Below, piece after piece: positions 27,165-40,202 of a stretch of DNA of 64,000 bases. The stretch lies in assembly GCA_019187185.1 (NCBI GenBank), contig JABAQU010000017.1:21580-85579 (forward strand), given 5' to 3'. The notes below the pieces were generated by a model. The model was not told where the DNA came from and did no database searches. It saw only the letters and a list, made by a program, of their open reading frames with translations. Each line of letters opens with the position of its first letter. Within the stretch, counting starts at the first letter, position 1. The stretch comes from Steroidobacteraceae bacterium. Lineage in GTDB: Bacteria; Pseudomonadota; Gammaproteobacteria; Steroidobacterales; Steroidobacteraceae. The translations under genes and the position numbers were made by a program.

Positions 27165-28529
27165 TCAGGGCTTCTTCGTCGGCCGCTGCCAGCCATCGAT
27201 CGTGACCTGCTTCGCGCGCTCGAGCGTGAGCTTGTCGGGCGGAGTGTCCTTCGTGATGACGGAACCGGCGCCAATCGTCGCGCGCGCGCCGATGCGTACT
27301 GGCGCAACCAGCATCGCGCCCGAGCCGATGAAAGCCCCGTCGTCGATGTGCGTGGGCGACTTGTTGACGCCGTCGTAATTGCACGTGACGGTACCCGCGC
27401 CGACATTGACCTTCGCACCGATGACCGCGTCGCCGAGATAGGTGAGATGGTTCGACTTGCTGCCCTCGCCGAGCACGCTGTTCTTGACTTCGACAAAGTT
27501 GCCGATGTGTACGCCGCGCGCGAGTCGCGACGACGGCCGGAAGCGCGCGAACGGGCCGATGTTGCAGGCAGGGCCGATCTGCGCGCGGTCGATCACGCAG
27601 TTCGGAAACACCTGCGTGTCGGCGTCGATCTCGGTGTCGCGGATCACGCAGTTCGCGCCGATGCGTACACGGTCTCCCAGGCGCACACGGCCCTCGAACA
27701 CGACGTTGACGTCGATCTCGACGTCGCGCCCCACCTCGAGCGGCCCGCGCACGTCGACGCGCGCCGGGTCGACGAGCGTGACGCCGGCGTCCAGCAGTTC
27801 CTGCGCCCGGCGCGCACGATGCGCCGCCTCGACCTCGGCGAGCTGCCGCTTGTCGTTGATGCCCTGCACTTCGGTCGCCGAGGCGGCGACGAGCGGCGTC
27901 ACCTTGACCTTCTCCTTCACCGCCATCGCCACGATGTCGGTGAGATACAGCTCACCCTGCGCGTTGTCGGCCCGCAGGCGCGACAGCCAGCGACGGAGCG
28001 GCTTCGCGGGTGCGACGAGCACACCCGTGTTGCCCTCGCGGATGCGTTTCACGCGCGCGGTGGCATCCTTCTCCTCGACGATGCGCTGCACCTCGCCGCG
28101 CGCGCTGCGCACGATGCGGCCGTAGCCGGTGGGATCGTCGAGCGCCATCGTCAGGAGCGCGACGCGCTTCGGCCCGGCGAGCGCAACGAGCTGCCGGAGC
28201 GTGTCCGCGCGGATCAGCGGCACGTCACCATAGAGCACGAGCACGAGATCCTGATCACCCACCTGCGGCATCGCCTGCGCGACGGCGTGGCCGGTGCCAC
28301 GCTGCTCGGCCTGCAGCACCCAGGTCACGGGTGCCTCGGCGAGCGCCGCGCGCACGCGGTCACCTCCGTGGCCGTAGACGACGTGGATGGCGGCCGGCCC
28401 GATCGCCTGCGCCGTCTCGATCACGTGCGCGAGGAGCGGCCGGCCGGCGAGCGGTTGCAGAACCTTCGGCAGGTCAGAGCGCATCCGCTTTCCCTGGCCT
28501 GCGGCGAGAATCACGACCGAAAGTGGCAT
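27165..28529 (-). CDS. glmU: Bifunctional GlcNAc-1-P uridyltransferase / GlcN-1-P acetyltransferase
   Basis: Makes UDP-GlcNAc from glucosamine-1-phosphate. The N-terminal pyrophosphorylase domain (1 to ~225) opens VVILAAGQGKRMRSDLPKVL and has LYGDVPLI; the C-terminal domain is a left-handed beta helix of hexapeptide repeats (IGANCVIRDTEIDADTQVFP and onward) with the acetyl-CoA site near NYDGVNKS. 454 residues is the normal size. An excellent TACAAT box ends six bases before the ATG, raising the possibility of a leaderless transcript. The atp operon ends upstream of it with the EF-hand gene in between on the opposite strand. Confidence 0.97.
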   Translation of the reverse strand: MPLSVVILAAGQGKRMRSDLPKVLQPLAGRPLLAHVIETAQAIGPAAIHVVYGHGGDRVRAALAEAPVTWVLQAEQRGTGHAVAQAMPQVGDQDLVLVLYGDVPLIRADTLRQLVALAGPKRVALLTMALDDPTGYGRIVRSARGEVQRIVEEKDATARVKRIREGNTGVLVAPAKPLRRWLSRLRADNAQGELYLTDIVAMAVKEKVKVTPLVAASATEVQGINDKRQLAEVEAAHRARRAQELLDAGVTLVDPARVDVRGPLEVGRDVEIDVNVVFEGRVRLGDRVRIGANCVIRDTEIDADTQVFPNCVIDRAQIGPACNIGPFARFRPSSRLARGVHIGNFVEVKNSVLGEGSKSNHLTYLGDAVIGAKVNVGAGTVTCNYDGVNKSPTHIDDGAFIGSGAMLVAPVRIGARATIGAGSVITKDTPPDKLTLERAKQVTIDGWQRPTKKP

Positions 28530-28535
28530 GGCGCA

Positions 28536-28541
28536 ATTGTA
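28536..28541 (-). promoter_or_regulatory. Candidate -10 box of glmU
   Basis: On the minus strand TACAAT lies six bases before the glmU ATG, so transcription would begin at or next to the start codon (leaderless or nearly so). No convincing -35 hexamer is seen 16-18 bases further upstream, so this is a weak prediction. Confidence 0.35.
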
Positions 28542-28573
28542 TCCGAGCGCCGCGTGGAGGTAGGACGAGCCCG

Positions 28574-28600
28574 GTGGGAGCGGTCGGCCATGACCGCAAT
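28574..28600 (+). repeat. REP-like palindromic element with GTGG head
   Basis: GTGGGAGCGGTC is followed by a hairpin: GCGGTC (28580-28585), six-base loop GGCCAT, GACCGC (28592-28597). A GTGG/GTAG head followed by an imperfect palindrome is the form of repetitive extragenic palindromes associated with RAYT transposases in gammaproteobacteria. Only one clear copy is present here, so its repetitive nature must be tested genome-wide. A similar GTAGGA tetranucleotide start stands just upstream at 28559. Confidence 0.5.
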
Positions 28601-28796
28601 CCGGTGTCGGATCCGGGGCGACGTCGGGGTTCCGTGACACGCAGCAGACTCTGGAATTCAAGGGTGATCACGCCCCTTCGCATGCAGGGCACGCACCGCG
28701 GATGGTGCTCCTGTCGCCGCGGCCGGACATTACGGTCGCACGCGGCGAGCGATAGGGTCGGCCTCGCGCATCCAGCAAACGCAGAGGAGAGGAGAC
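28601..28796. other. Intergenic region between glmU leader and the EF-hand gene
   Basis: Non-coding. It holds a short hairpin AAGGG (28660-28664) / CCCTT (28674-28678) around a TGATCA core and, at its right end, the GAGGAGAGGAG purine run that is the ribosome-binding site of the EF-hand gene. No clear -35/-10 pair was found for that gene. Confidence 0.4.
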
Positions 28797-29069
28797 ATGA
28801 AACGACTGATCATCGTGGCCGCGGCGCTGTTCGCGGGCAGCACGCTCGCCGCCGATAACGCGGCGACCCCCGCGTCATTCGAGTCGCTCGACCGGAACGC
28901 CGATGGCCGGATCACGGCGGGCGAGGCAGCCGGCGACCGGAACTTCGCGGCGAATTTCTCCGCGGTCGATGCCGACAGCGACGGCGCCGTGTCGAAGGAG
29001 GAGTTCGCGAAGTGGGAGGCGTCTGCGAAGCCGCAGTCGTCTGCGGCCGATCCGGAGCCGGCGCACTGA
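28797..29069 (+). CDS. Exported EF-hand calcium-binding protein
   Basis: A 90-residue protein with a signal peptide (MKRLIIVAAALFAGSTLAAD) and two EF-hand loops: D32-E43 (DRNADGRITAGE) and D58-E69 (DADSDGAVSKEE), both with the full set of ligand positions. It would act as a small periplasmic calcium binder; whether sensor or buffer is unknown. A run GAGGAGAGGAGAC precedes the ATG, a strong ribosome-binding site. It is single, with glmU divergent and the atp operon convergent. Confidence 0.87.
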   Translation: MKRLIIVAAALFAGSTLAADNAATPASFESLDRNADGRITAGEAAGDRNFAANFSAVDADSDGAVSKEEFAKWEASAKPQSSAADPEPAH

Positions 29070-29092
29070 CACTGCCGTCCCGCCCGGGCGCA

Positions 29093-29124
29093 TTCCCCGC
29101 GGGTCTGGAGCGGCCCGCGGGGAA
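29093..29124. terminator. Strong hairpin after the EF-hand gene
   Basis: TTCCCCGCGGG (29093-29103) pairs perfectly with CCCGCGGGGAA (29114-29124) around a 10-base loop. It is 23 bases past the EF-hand stop, facing the end of the atp operon. The outer T/A pairs give a short T or A flank but no long T tract. Confidence 0.6.
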
Positions 29125-29139
29125 CCGCGCGGCGCGGCA

Positions 29140-29162
29140 GGCCGCGTCGTCGGGACGCGGCC
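29140..29162. terminator. Second hairpin between EF-hand gene and atpC
   Basis: GGCCGCGTC (29140-29148) pairs perfectly with GACGCGGCC (29154-29162) around loop GTCGG. With the stem at 29093-29124 and a weaker stem that overlaps the atpC stop (GGGCTG/CAGCCC, 29195-29209), it forms three consecutive hairpins that probably separate the convergent transcripts. Confidence 0.5.
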
Positions 29163-29202
29163 CGTCGCGATGGGCGCGGTTGTCCCGGCCGGTGGGGCTG
29201 CT

Positions 29203-29625
29203 TCAGCCCTTCAGTTTGCGCAGCTTCTCGATCAGCTTCAGCTGCGCCGCGGCGCGCGTGAGTTCGGCGAGCGCTTCGGCCTGGGAAATCTTGTCGACCT
29301 TGTCCTTGAGTGCCTCTTCCGCGCGCTGCTTCGCGGCGAGCGCAGCGGCCTCGTCGATGTCCTTGGCGCGCAGCGCGGTGTCGGCGAGCACGGTGACCTT
29401 CTTCGGCTGGATCTCGAGCACGCCGCCGCCGACGAAGATCAGGTGCTCGGTGCCCTCGGGCGTCTGGATGCGCACTTCGCCGGCCTTCAGCAGCGAGAGG
29501 AGCGGTGCATGTCGCGGCGCAATGCCGATGTCGCCCTCCGACGCCGGCACGAACACCATCTTCGCGGGACCCGAGAAGATCTCGCCTTCGGCACTCACGA
29601 CATCGACGTTGATGGTGTCTGCCAC
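29203..29625 (-). CDS. atpC: F-type ATP synthase epsilon subunit
   Basis: Central-stalk subunit that inhibits ATP hydrolysis. The 140 residues have the N-terminal beta barrel (INVDVVSAEGEIFSG, DIGIAPRHAPLLSLLKAGEV) and the two-helix C-terminal domain (ALRAKDIDEAAALAAKQRAE to LIEKLRKLKG). Twelve bases after atpD, last gene of the operon. A weak hairpin overlaps its stop. Confidence 0.97.
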   Translation of the reverse strand: MADTINVDVVSAEGEIFSGPAKMVFVPASEGDIGIAPRHAPLLSLLKAGEVRIQTPEGTEHLIFVGGGVLEIQPKKVTVLADTALRAKDIDEAAALAAKQRAEEALKDKVDKISQAEALAELTRAAAQLKLIEKLRKLKG

Positions 29626-29637
29626 GACAGGGTTTCC

Positions 29638-31083
<1,446 letters not shown>

Positions 31084-31943
31084 TCAAACCGCCGCGGCGC
31101 CGCCCACGATCTCCGCGAGCTCCTTCGTGATCGCCGCCTGTCGCGCCTTGTTGTAGATGAGTTGCAGCTCGTTGATCAGCTTCCCGGCGTTGTCCGACGC
31201 CGCCTTCATCGCGACCATGCGCGCCGCCATTTCGGAGGCGACGTTCTCGACCGCACCGCGATACACCTGCGACTCGATGTAGCGCATCAGCACGCCGTCG
31301 AGGATGCCCGCCGCGCTCGGCTCGTAGATGTAGTCCCAGTGCTCGGCGAGGTCGGATGACTTCACCGGCTCGACCGGCAGCAGCTGCTCGACGGTCGGCT
31401 TCTGGGTCATCGTGTTGACGAACTGCGCGTTCACCATGAACAGCCGGTCGATGCGGCCCTCGCGGTACGCATCGAGCATCACCTTGACCGTGCCGATCAG
31501 GTCCTTGACGTGCGGCCGGTCGCCGAGGTGCGTGATGTTGGCGAGGATCGGCAGGCCGAGCCGGCGGAAAAAGCCGAGGCCCTTCGAGCCGACGAGGCAA
31601 AGGTTCACGGTCGCACCCTGCTGCTGCCACTCGCGCATCAGGTAGATCGTGTTCTTGAAGATGTTGGCGTTGAGCCCGCCGCACAGTCCGCGGTCGGTCG
31701 AGATCACGATGATGCCGATCGCCTTCGGCTCGCGCGTCACCATGAACGGGTGGTGGTAATCCGGGTTCGCCTGCGTCAGGTGACCGATCGTCGCACGCAT
31801 CTTTTCCGCGTACGGGCGCGCGAGGCGCATGCGGTCCTGGGCGCGACGCATCTTGCTCGTCGCGACCATCTGCATCGCCTTGGTGATCTTCTGCGTGCTC
31901 TTGACGCTGGCGATCTTGGTGCGGATTTCCTTGGTACCCGGCA

Positions 31944-31944
<1 letters not shown>
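31084..31944 (-). CDS. atpG: F-type ATP synthase gamma subunit
   Basis: Rotor shaft of F1, 286 residues. It has the N-terminal coiled helix ([20 protein letters not shown]), the central [12 protein letters not shown] motif and the C-terminal helix ending [20 protein letters not shown]. The ATG shares a base with the atpA stop (TGATG), so the two are translationally linked. Confidence 0.97.
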
Positions 31945-33482
<1,538 letters not shown>

Positions 33483-33498
33483 GGGATGGGGTCCTTGA

Positions 33499-34035
33499 TC
33501 AATTCGTCATGGTCTGGCCGAGGCGCTCGAGCCGGCCTTTCAATGTGCCGTCGAGCACCAAGTCGCCGGCGCGCACCACGGCGCCGCCGATCAGCGTCGC
33601 ATCGACGCTCGTGTGCAGGCGCACGGTGCGGTTCAACCGCCGCGTGAGCGCACGCGTGAACTTCTCCGTATCCGCGGGCGTGAGCGCGAGCGCGGAGACG
33701 ATCTCGACATCGACCGTGCCCTCGGCTTCGGCCCGCAGCAGCGCAAACTGCGCGGCGATCTCCGGCAGCAGCGCGAGACGCCCGTTCTGCGCGAGCAGGC
33801 GCACGAAATTGCGCCCGTGCTCGTCCTCGCCACCGCCGGCGATCTCGAGCACGAAGTCGGCGATCGCCGTGCCCGTCACCTTCGGATTGCCGAGAAGCGC
33901 GGCGACGCGCTCGTCACGCACCGTGAGTGCGGCGCGCTCGAGCAACTCGCCCCAGCGCCCGAGCGCCTTGGCGCCCTGCGCATGTTCGAACGCCGCGCGC
34001 GCGTATGGACGGGCGACGGTCGCGCTCTCAGCCAC
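33499..34035 (-). CDS. atpH: F-type ATP synthase delta subunit
   Basis: Links F1 to the peripheral stalk; 178 residues. The start is a GTG that overlaps the end of atpF by eight bases, giving the typical N-terminal domain ([16 protein letters not shown]). The C-terminal stalk-binding part contains [20 protein letters not shown], the OSCP/delta signature. A longer reading to an upstream start would lie inside atpF. Confidence 0.95.
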   Translation of the reverse strand: MAESATVARPYARAAFEHAQGAKALGRWGELLERAALTVRDERVAALLGNPKVTGTAIADFVLEIAGGGEDEHGRNFVRLLAQNGRLALLPEIAAQFALLRAEAEGTVDVEIVSALALTPADTEKFTRALTRRLNRTVRLHTSVDATLIGGAVVRAGDLVLDGTLKGRLERLGQTMTN

Positions 34036-34507
34036 GCGCGATCTCCCCGGCGAGTTCGTCGAGCAGCTTCGCGTGCGCGGCCGGGTCGACTTCGCGCTGC
34101 AGCAGGCGCGCGGCGCCGGCCACGGCGAGCGCACCGACCTCGCGCCGCAGCTCGTCGCGTGCGCGCGCGGTCTCGCTCGCGGCTTCCGCGCGCGCGCTGG
34201 CGAGCAGCCGCTCGCCTTCGGCGCCCGCTGCCTGCTTGGCGCCGTCGATCATTTCGTTCGAGCGCCGGTTCGCCTGGTCGAGGATCTGGTTGGCGCGCTC
34301 GCGCGCCTCGCGCACGACCGCGTCGGCGCGCGTCTTCGCCTCGTCGAGATCGCGCTGGCCGCGCTCGGCGGCTGCCAGCCCCTCGGCAATCTTCTTCTGC
34401 CGGTCAGTGATCGCCTGCGCAATCGGCGGCACCACGAACTTCCAGAAAAACCAGAGCAGCAGCACGAACACGAGCATCTGCCCGATGAAAGTCGCGTTGA
34501 CGGTCAT
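34028..34507 (-). CDS. atpF: F-type ATP synthase b subunit
   Basis: Peripheral-stalk subunit of 159 residues: one N-terminal membrane helix (NATFIGQMLVFVLLLWFFWK) and a long charged helix (EGLAAAERGQRDLDEAKTRA and onward) that reaches to F1. Only one b-type gene is present, so the stalk is a homodimer. Overlaps atpH by eight bases and follows atpE after 22. Confidence 0.97.
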   Translation of the reverse strand: MTVNATFIGQMLVFVLLLWFFWKFVVPPIAQAITDRQKKIAEGLAAAERGQRDLDEAKTRADAVVREARERANQILDQANRRSNEMIDGAKQAAGAEGERLLASARAEAASETARARDELRREVGALAVAGAARLLQREVDPAAHAKLLDELAGEIARG

Positions 34508-34529
34508 CGCCCGTCTCCTTCAGCGTGGA

Positions 34530-36097
<1,568 letters not shown>

Positions 36098-36174
36098 GTT
36101 CGGACGGGAGACGGCCTTCAGCCCAATTTTCCTTGCACGGCAGCCACTTAGGGCACCGTTTGCGAAGCGCGCGG

Positions 36175-36203
36175 ATTATAGGGGGGAAGGCCCCCGCCAG
36201 CAA
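36175..36203 (-). promoter_or_regulatory. Sigma70-like promoter of the atp operon
   Basis: On the minus strand TTGCTG (-35, 36198-36203) and a perfect TATAAT (-10, 36175-36180) are separated by exactly 17 bases, so transcription would start near 36168, about 70 bases before atpI. The spacer itself is a GGGGG/CCCCC hairpin-forming stretch, which may also act as the end signal of the parAB transcript. This is the best promoter match in the window. Confidence 0.75.
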
Positions 36204-36237
36204 GAATTACGCGGGAACTACGTAGGCAGGCACCACG

Positions 36238-37155
36238 TCAGTTGATGTGAGCCAGGATACCGTCGAGTTCGTCGAGGCTGTTGTAGCTGACGACGAGCTT
36301 GCCCTTGCCGCCCGTACCGTGCTGGATCGCGACCCGGGCGCCGAGCTTCTCCGACAGCTCGCCTTCGAGTCGCGTGACATTGGGGTCGCGCGCCCCGCCG
36401 TGGCTGCCGTCTCCGCGTGGCGCGCCATCGGCCACGTCGTGCGGCGCGGTCAGGCGCCGCACCAGCGCTTCAGTCTCGCGCACCGACAGGCCCTTTCGCG
36501 CCACGAGTGTGCCGACCTCCACCTGCCGGCGGCGCTGCGTGAGCCCGAGGAGCGCGCGCGCGTGCCCCATCTCGAGCGCGCGCTGTTCCACCAGTTCGCA
36601 CACCTCGGGCGCGAGCTCGAGCAGCCGCAGCAGGTTGCTGACCGCAGCGCGCGAGCGACCGACCGCCTCGGCCGCCTGCTGATGCGTGACGCCGAACTCG
36701 GCGATCAGCCGCTCGAGCGCCCGCGCCTCCTCGAGCGGATTCAGGTTCTCGCGCTGGATATTCTCGATCAGCGCCATCGCGATCGCCGCCTCGTCCGGAA
36801 CGTGGCGGATGATGGCCGGTATGTCAGCGAGGCCCGCGAGCTGCGCGGCGCGCCAGCGGCGCTCGCCGGCGACGATTTCGTAGCGCTGCGATGCGCCCTC
36901 GCCCGCGCCGGCGAGCGGGCGCACGACGATCGGCTGCACGACGCCCTGCGCCTTGATCGAATCGGCGAGTTCCTGCAACGACTCCGGGCGCATGTCCGTG
37001 CGCGGCTGGTAGCGGCCGCGCTGCAGCAGGTCGAGCGGCAGTCTCGCGAGTTCCTCGCCGACGCGGGGTGCGCCGGCCGGCGCCGCCGCGCGCGCCGCCG
37101 ACTGGCCGAGCAGGTCCGCGAGTCCGCGCCCGAGCGTCGTCTTCTTCTGGGTCAT
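36238..37155 (-). CDS. parB: Chromosome partitioning protein ParB
   Basis: CTP-dependent DNA clamp that loads at parS and spreads; 305 residues. It has the ParB/Srx domain with GERRWRAAQLAGL and the preceding IVVRPLAGAGEGAS, then the helix-turn-helix EFGVTHQQAAEAVGRSRAAV and the C-terminal dimer domain (KLVVSYNSLDELDGILAHI). The start overlaps the parA stop by four bases. No perfect parS (TGTTTCACGTGAAACA) was spotted in the window by eye. Confidence 0.96.
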   Translation of the reverse strand: MTQKKTTLGRGLADLLGQSAARAAAPAGAPRVGEELARLPLDLLQRGRYQPRTDMRPESLQELADSIKAQGVVQPIVVRPLAGAGEGASQRYEIVAGERRWRAAQLAGLADIPAIIRHVPDEAAIAMALIENIQRENLNPLEEARALERLIAEFGVTHQQAAEAVGRSRAAVSNLLRLLELAPEVCELVEQRALEMGHARALLGLTQRRRQVEVGTLVARKGLSVRETEALVRRLTAPHDVADGAPRGDGSHGGARDPNVTRLEGELSEKLGARVAIQHGTGGKGKLVVSYNSLDELDGILAHIN

Positions 37156-37955
37156 GTCGCGGATGATAGCTGCTCCGGGGCGCGCGCCTCGTCCTCACGG
37201 CGCAGCATCTCCCCCGCGAGCGCGAGATAGGCGAGCGCACCGCGGGATTCGCGGTCATGGAACATCGCGGGCCGCCCGAACGACGGCGCCTCCGCGAGCC
37301 GCACGTTGCGCGGCACGACCGTGCGGAACACCTTGTCACCGAAGTGCTCGATCAGCTGGGCGCTCACTTCGTTGGCGAGGTTGTTGCGCGGATCGAACAT
37401 GGTGCGCAGGATGCCCTCGATCTCGAGTTCGGGGTTCACCGCCGCGCGGATCTGCTCGATCGTCGACACGAGCGCCGAGAGCCCCTCGAGCGCGTAGTAC
37501 TCGCATTGCATCGGGACGAGCACGCTGTCGGCCGCGACCAGCGCGTTCACGGTCAGCATGTTGAGTGCCGGCGGGCAGTCGATCAGGATCTGGTCGTACT
37601 GCTCGCGCACGGATCGCAGCGCATGGCGCAGCTTCAGCTCGCGGCCGGTGATCATCGTGAGGAGGCGCACCTCGACCGAGGTGAGATCCTGGTTCGCAGG
37701 CAGCAGGAACATGCCGGCCTGCTCCACCGGCACGATCGCGCTCGCAATGTCGCACTCGCCGAGCATGACCTCGCAGGTTCCGCGCACGACCTGCGATTTC
37801 TCGACGCCGCAGCCCATCGTCGCATTGCCCTGCGGATCGAGATCGATCAGCAGCACGCGACGCCGCGTCGCGGCGAGCGATGCCGCGAGATTGACGGCGG
37901 TCGTCGTCTTGCCGACGCCGCCTTTCTGGTTCGCGACCGCGATGACCCGCTTCAT
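37152..37955 (-). CDS. parA: Chromosome partitioning ATPase ParA
   Basis: Walker-type ATPase (267 residues) that drives segregation of ParB-parS complexes. The deviant Walker A is KGGVGKTT (11-18), followed by LLIDLDPQGNATMG and the ILIDCPPALNMLT Walker B region. The ATG at 37955 begins the conserved MKRVIAVANQKGG. It follows a peptidase-like gene after only 10 bases, and parB overlaps its end. Confidence 0.96.
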   Translation of the reverse strand: MKRVIAVANQKGGVGKTTTAVNLAASLAATRRRVLLIDLDPQGNATMGCGVEKSQVVRGTCEVMLGECDIASAIVPVEQAGMFLLPANQDLTSVEVRLLTMITGRELKLRHALRSVREQYDQILIDCPPALNMLTVNALVAADSVLVPMQCEYYALEGLSALVSTIEQIRAAVNPELEIEGILRTMFDPRNNLANEVSAQLIEHFGDKVFRTVVPRNVRLAEAPSFGRPAMFHDRESRGALAYLALAGEMLRREDEARAPEQLSSAT

Positions 37956-37965
37956 GCGCGCGAGT

Positions 37966-39543
37966 TTAGCGGCTCGCGTCCGCGGCGGCTGCCAGTTCGG
38001 CCGCCCAGCGCTCGAGGGCGCGGCGGTACTGCGGCGACCGGGCATGGCGCGCGACGCGGCTCGCCGAGGCCACCGCAGCGGTATAGCGCCCGAGCCGTGC
38101 GCAGAGCCGCGCCTCCTCTGCCGCGAGTTCCGCGTGCGCCGGATACAGCGCAGTCGCCTGCTGCACGATGGCGAGCGTCGCTGCGGCATCGCGATCCGCG
38201 AGCAGCGCGTCGATGGCCGCGACCGACAGCGTCGCGTCGAGACCGTGATCCGGGTCACCCGTGTACGGCAGCACGGCGGTGCGCGCTGCGTGCAGCAGCG
38301 CCGCCTGCTCGGCGGAAGGCTTCGCCGGCGCGTCCTGCGCGGCGAATGCCTCGTCGACCAGCTCCTCGACCGTCGCGTCGTCATCCGGTTTCGGCTTGCG
38401 CGGCTGCAGCGCGCGGGTCACGAGCCACCATTGCGCACGCACCGCAGCCACCGTGGCCTCGGGTCCCGCCGCGGTCGACAGCGCCTTGCGCGACCAGTCC
38501 AGGGACTCGGCATCCCGATCCTGTCGCAGGCGCACGAACGCCATCGCGGCCTGCGCAAGCGGCTGCGCCGGGTCGAGCGCGAGTGCGCGCCCGGCGCGCT
38601 TCTCCGCGTCGTCCGGGTTGCGGCCGACGTCGAGACCCGCGATCGCGAGACGCGCGAGCGCGACCGGTTCGGAAATCGGGCGGATGACGACCTCCTTCGC
38701 GTCGGGCAGCGGCTTGTCGAAGCTCAGCCGAAACCCGCCAATCCGGCCCTTCTGGCGGTAGGCGCGAATCTCCGCGTCGAGCGTGTCGAGGCTCACGCCG
38801 TACGCCTTCTGCGCCGCGTCGGCGATCGGCGTGCCGGCGTTCAGTTCCCGCAGGAAGGCCGGCATCTGGCGCCCACGGGCGGGATTGCCGATCAGCATGT
38901 AATGCGCACTGAGCCACGACTGCGCATAGAACATCGGCGCGATGCCGTGCTGGCGATAGGCCGGGGAATCGCGGTCCACCGCGAACAGCATCGAGGTGGG
39001 CATCAACTCGAAGTAGGCGAAGTCCATCTTGCGCGCGGCCGGCACGAGGCCGAACTCGATCTTGCCGTCGCGCTCGCGCAGCGAGCTGAACACTTCCGCC
39101 ACGCCTTCGTCCCACCACGCCGGCAGGGAAAGGTCCGAACCCGCCTGCAGCACGAAGTGCATGTATTCGTGGAACACGACCTCGCGCGACTTCAGCCCCG
39201 CGGGCGTGCGGTCGAAGACGATGAAATTCGCGTGCGCCTGTGGCTGGAAAAACCCCGCGACATGCGGCGCCGGCGCAAAACTGCGCCACTCGGCGGCATC
39301 GAGCGCGTACATCTGCGTCGGCATGCGGGGTATGCCGCGCGTGAGGGGCGCGAGCACGCCGAGCCCGAACTTGAACACCGCGAAGTCCCGCAGCGTGGCG
39401 CGCGCATAGCCCTCCTTCGCGTCGGTGACGAGCACGAAGTCGTCGATGCGTGCCTCGAGCCAGTCGCGCGCGGCCGCGGCCTGCGCGACACCGGCGAGCA
39501 CGGCCACTGCGAGCCAGGCCGGCGCCCCCCGTTTCGTTCCCAT
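37966..39543 (-). CDS. Exported gluzincin-like zinc peptidase with helical (TPR-like) C-terminal half
   Basis: A 525-residue secreted protein with a signal peptide (APAWLAVAVLAGVAQAAAA). Residues ~30-250 are a peptidase-like domain with HEYMH at 125-129 and WWDEGVAE (Glu146 as third ligand), the HExxH...E arrangement of gluzincins, and the DUF1570 type is the nearest guess. The C-terminal half contains TPR-like helical pairs (RAGRALALDPAQPLAQAAMA). It lies seven bases after rsmG and ten before parA, inside the classic rsmG-parA-parB order where no peptidase gene is usual. Function unknown; protein hydrolysis in the periplasm is likely but unproven. Confidence 0.8.
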   Translation of the reverse strand: MGTKRGAPAWLAVAVLAGVAQAAAARDWLEARIDDFVLVTDAKEGYARATLRDFAVFKFGLGVLAPLTRGIPRMPTQMYALDAAEWRSFAPAPHVAGFFQPQAHANFIVFDRTPAGLKSREVVFHEYMHFVLQAGSDLSLPAWWDEGVAEVFSSLRERDGKIEFGLVPAARKMDFAYFELMPTSMLFAVDRDSPAYRQHGIAPMFYAQSWLSAHYMLIGNPARGRQMPAFLRELNAGTPIADAAQKAYGVSLDTLDAEIRAYRQKGRIGGFRLSFDKPLPDAKEVVIRPISEPVALARLAIAGLDVGRNPDDAEKRAGRALALDPAQPLAQAAMAFVRLRQDRDAESLDWSRKALSTAAGPEATVAAVRAQWWLVTRALQPRKPKPDDDATVEELVDEAFAAQDAPAKPSAEQAALLHAARTAVLPYTGDPDHGLDATLSVAAIDALLADRDAAATLAIVQQATALYPAHAELAAEEARLCARLGRYTAAVASASRVARHARSPQYRRALERWAAELAAAADASR

Positions 39544-39550
39544 GCCGACG

Positions 39551-40198
39551 TCATACCGCAGGACGACGGAGCACGGCAAGCGTGCGCACCGCGTCGATCC
39601 CGGGCACCCGCAGTTCGTGCAGACCGAGCGCCTGCCAGGGGGCGGGAAGCTCGCGCATTTCCTCGTCGAGTCTCGCCCCCTTCATGGCGAGCACCCGCGT
39701 CCCGGGACCGCACAAGCGCTCCACCTGCGCGAGGAGTCGTGGCAGCGGCGCGAACGCCCGTGCGACGACCGTGTCGTACGGCACCGCCGGCGCGAGCTCC
39801 TCGACGCGAGCCTGCAGGGGCGTGACGTTCGCGAGCCCGAGCGTGCGAGTCGCGTGCGCCACGAAGCGGATTTTCTTGTTGTTCGAATCGATCAGCGTGC
39901 ACTGGCGCCCGGGCGCCGCGATCGCGAGCGGCAGCCCGGGAAAGCCGGCGCCCGTGCCGACATCCGCGAGCGTCGCGCCCGTGACGAATGGCGCGATCGA
40001 CAGGCTGTCGAGCAGGTGATGCGTGAGCATCGCGTCGCGCCCGTCGATCGACGTGAGGTTGTAGCTCCGGTTCCAGCGCACCAGTTCATCGAGCAGGCGC
40101 AACAGCCGCTGCGCCTGCCCGTCGTCGAGGGCGACGCCGAGCACGGCGGCGTCGCGCACGAGGCGTACTTGTTCGGCGGACTGCGCGCCCCCGCCCAC
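39551..40198 (-). CDS. rsmG: 16S rRNA (guanine527-N7)-methyltransferase RsmG
   Basis: Methylates G527 of 16S rRNA; 215 residues. The SAM site is ATLADVGTGAGFPGLPLAIA and the GidB-type features RWNRSYNLTSI and THHLLDSLSI are present, with VVARAFAPLPRLL later. The start is GTG at 40198, four bases after the prpD stop and with AGGAA eight bases upstream. mnmG (gidA), its usual partner, is not upstream; prpD is there instead. Confidence 0.94.
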   Translation of the reverse strand: MGGGAQSAEQVRLVRDAAVLGVALDDGQAQRLLRLLDELVRWNRSYNLTSIDGRDAMLTHHLLDSLSIAPFVTGATLADVGTGAGFPGLPLAIAAPGRQCTLIDSNNKKIRFVAHATRTLGLANVTPLQARVEELAPAVPYDTVVARAFAPLPRLLAQVERLCGPGTRVLAMKGARLDEEMRELPAPWQALGLHELRVPGIDAVRTLAVLRRPAV

Positions 40199-40202
40199 GC
40201 GG

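Noticed and set aside
36098..37955. parS site near parAB
   Set aside because: No sequence close to TGTTTCACGTGAAACA was found by eye; a proper search is needed.
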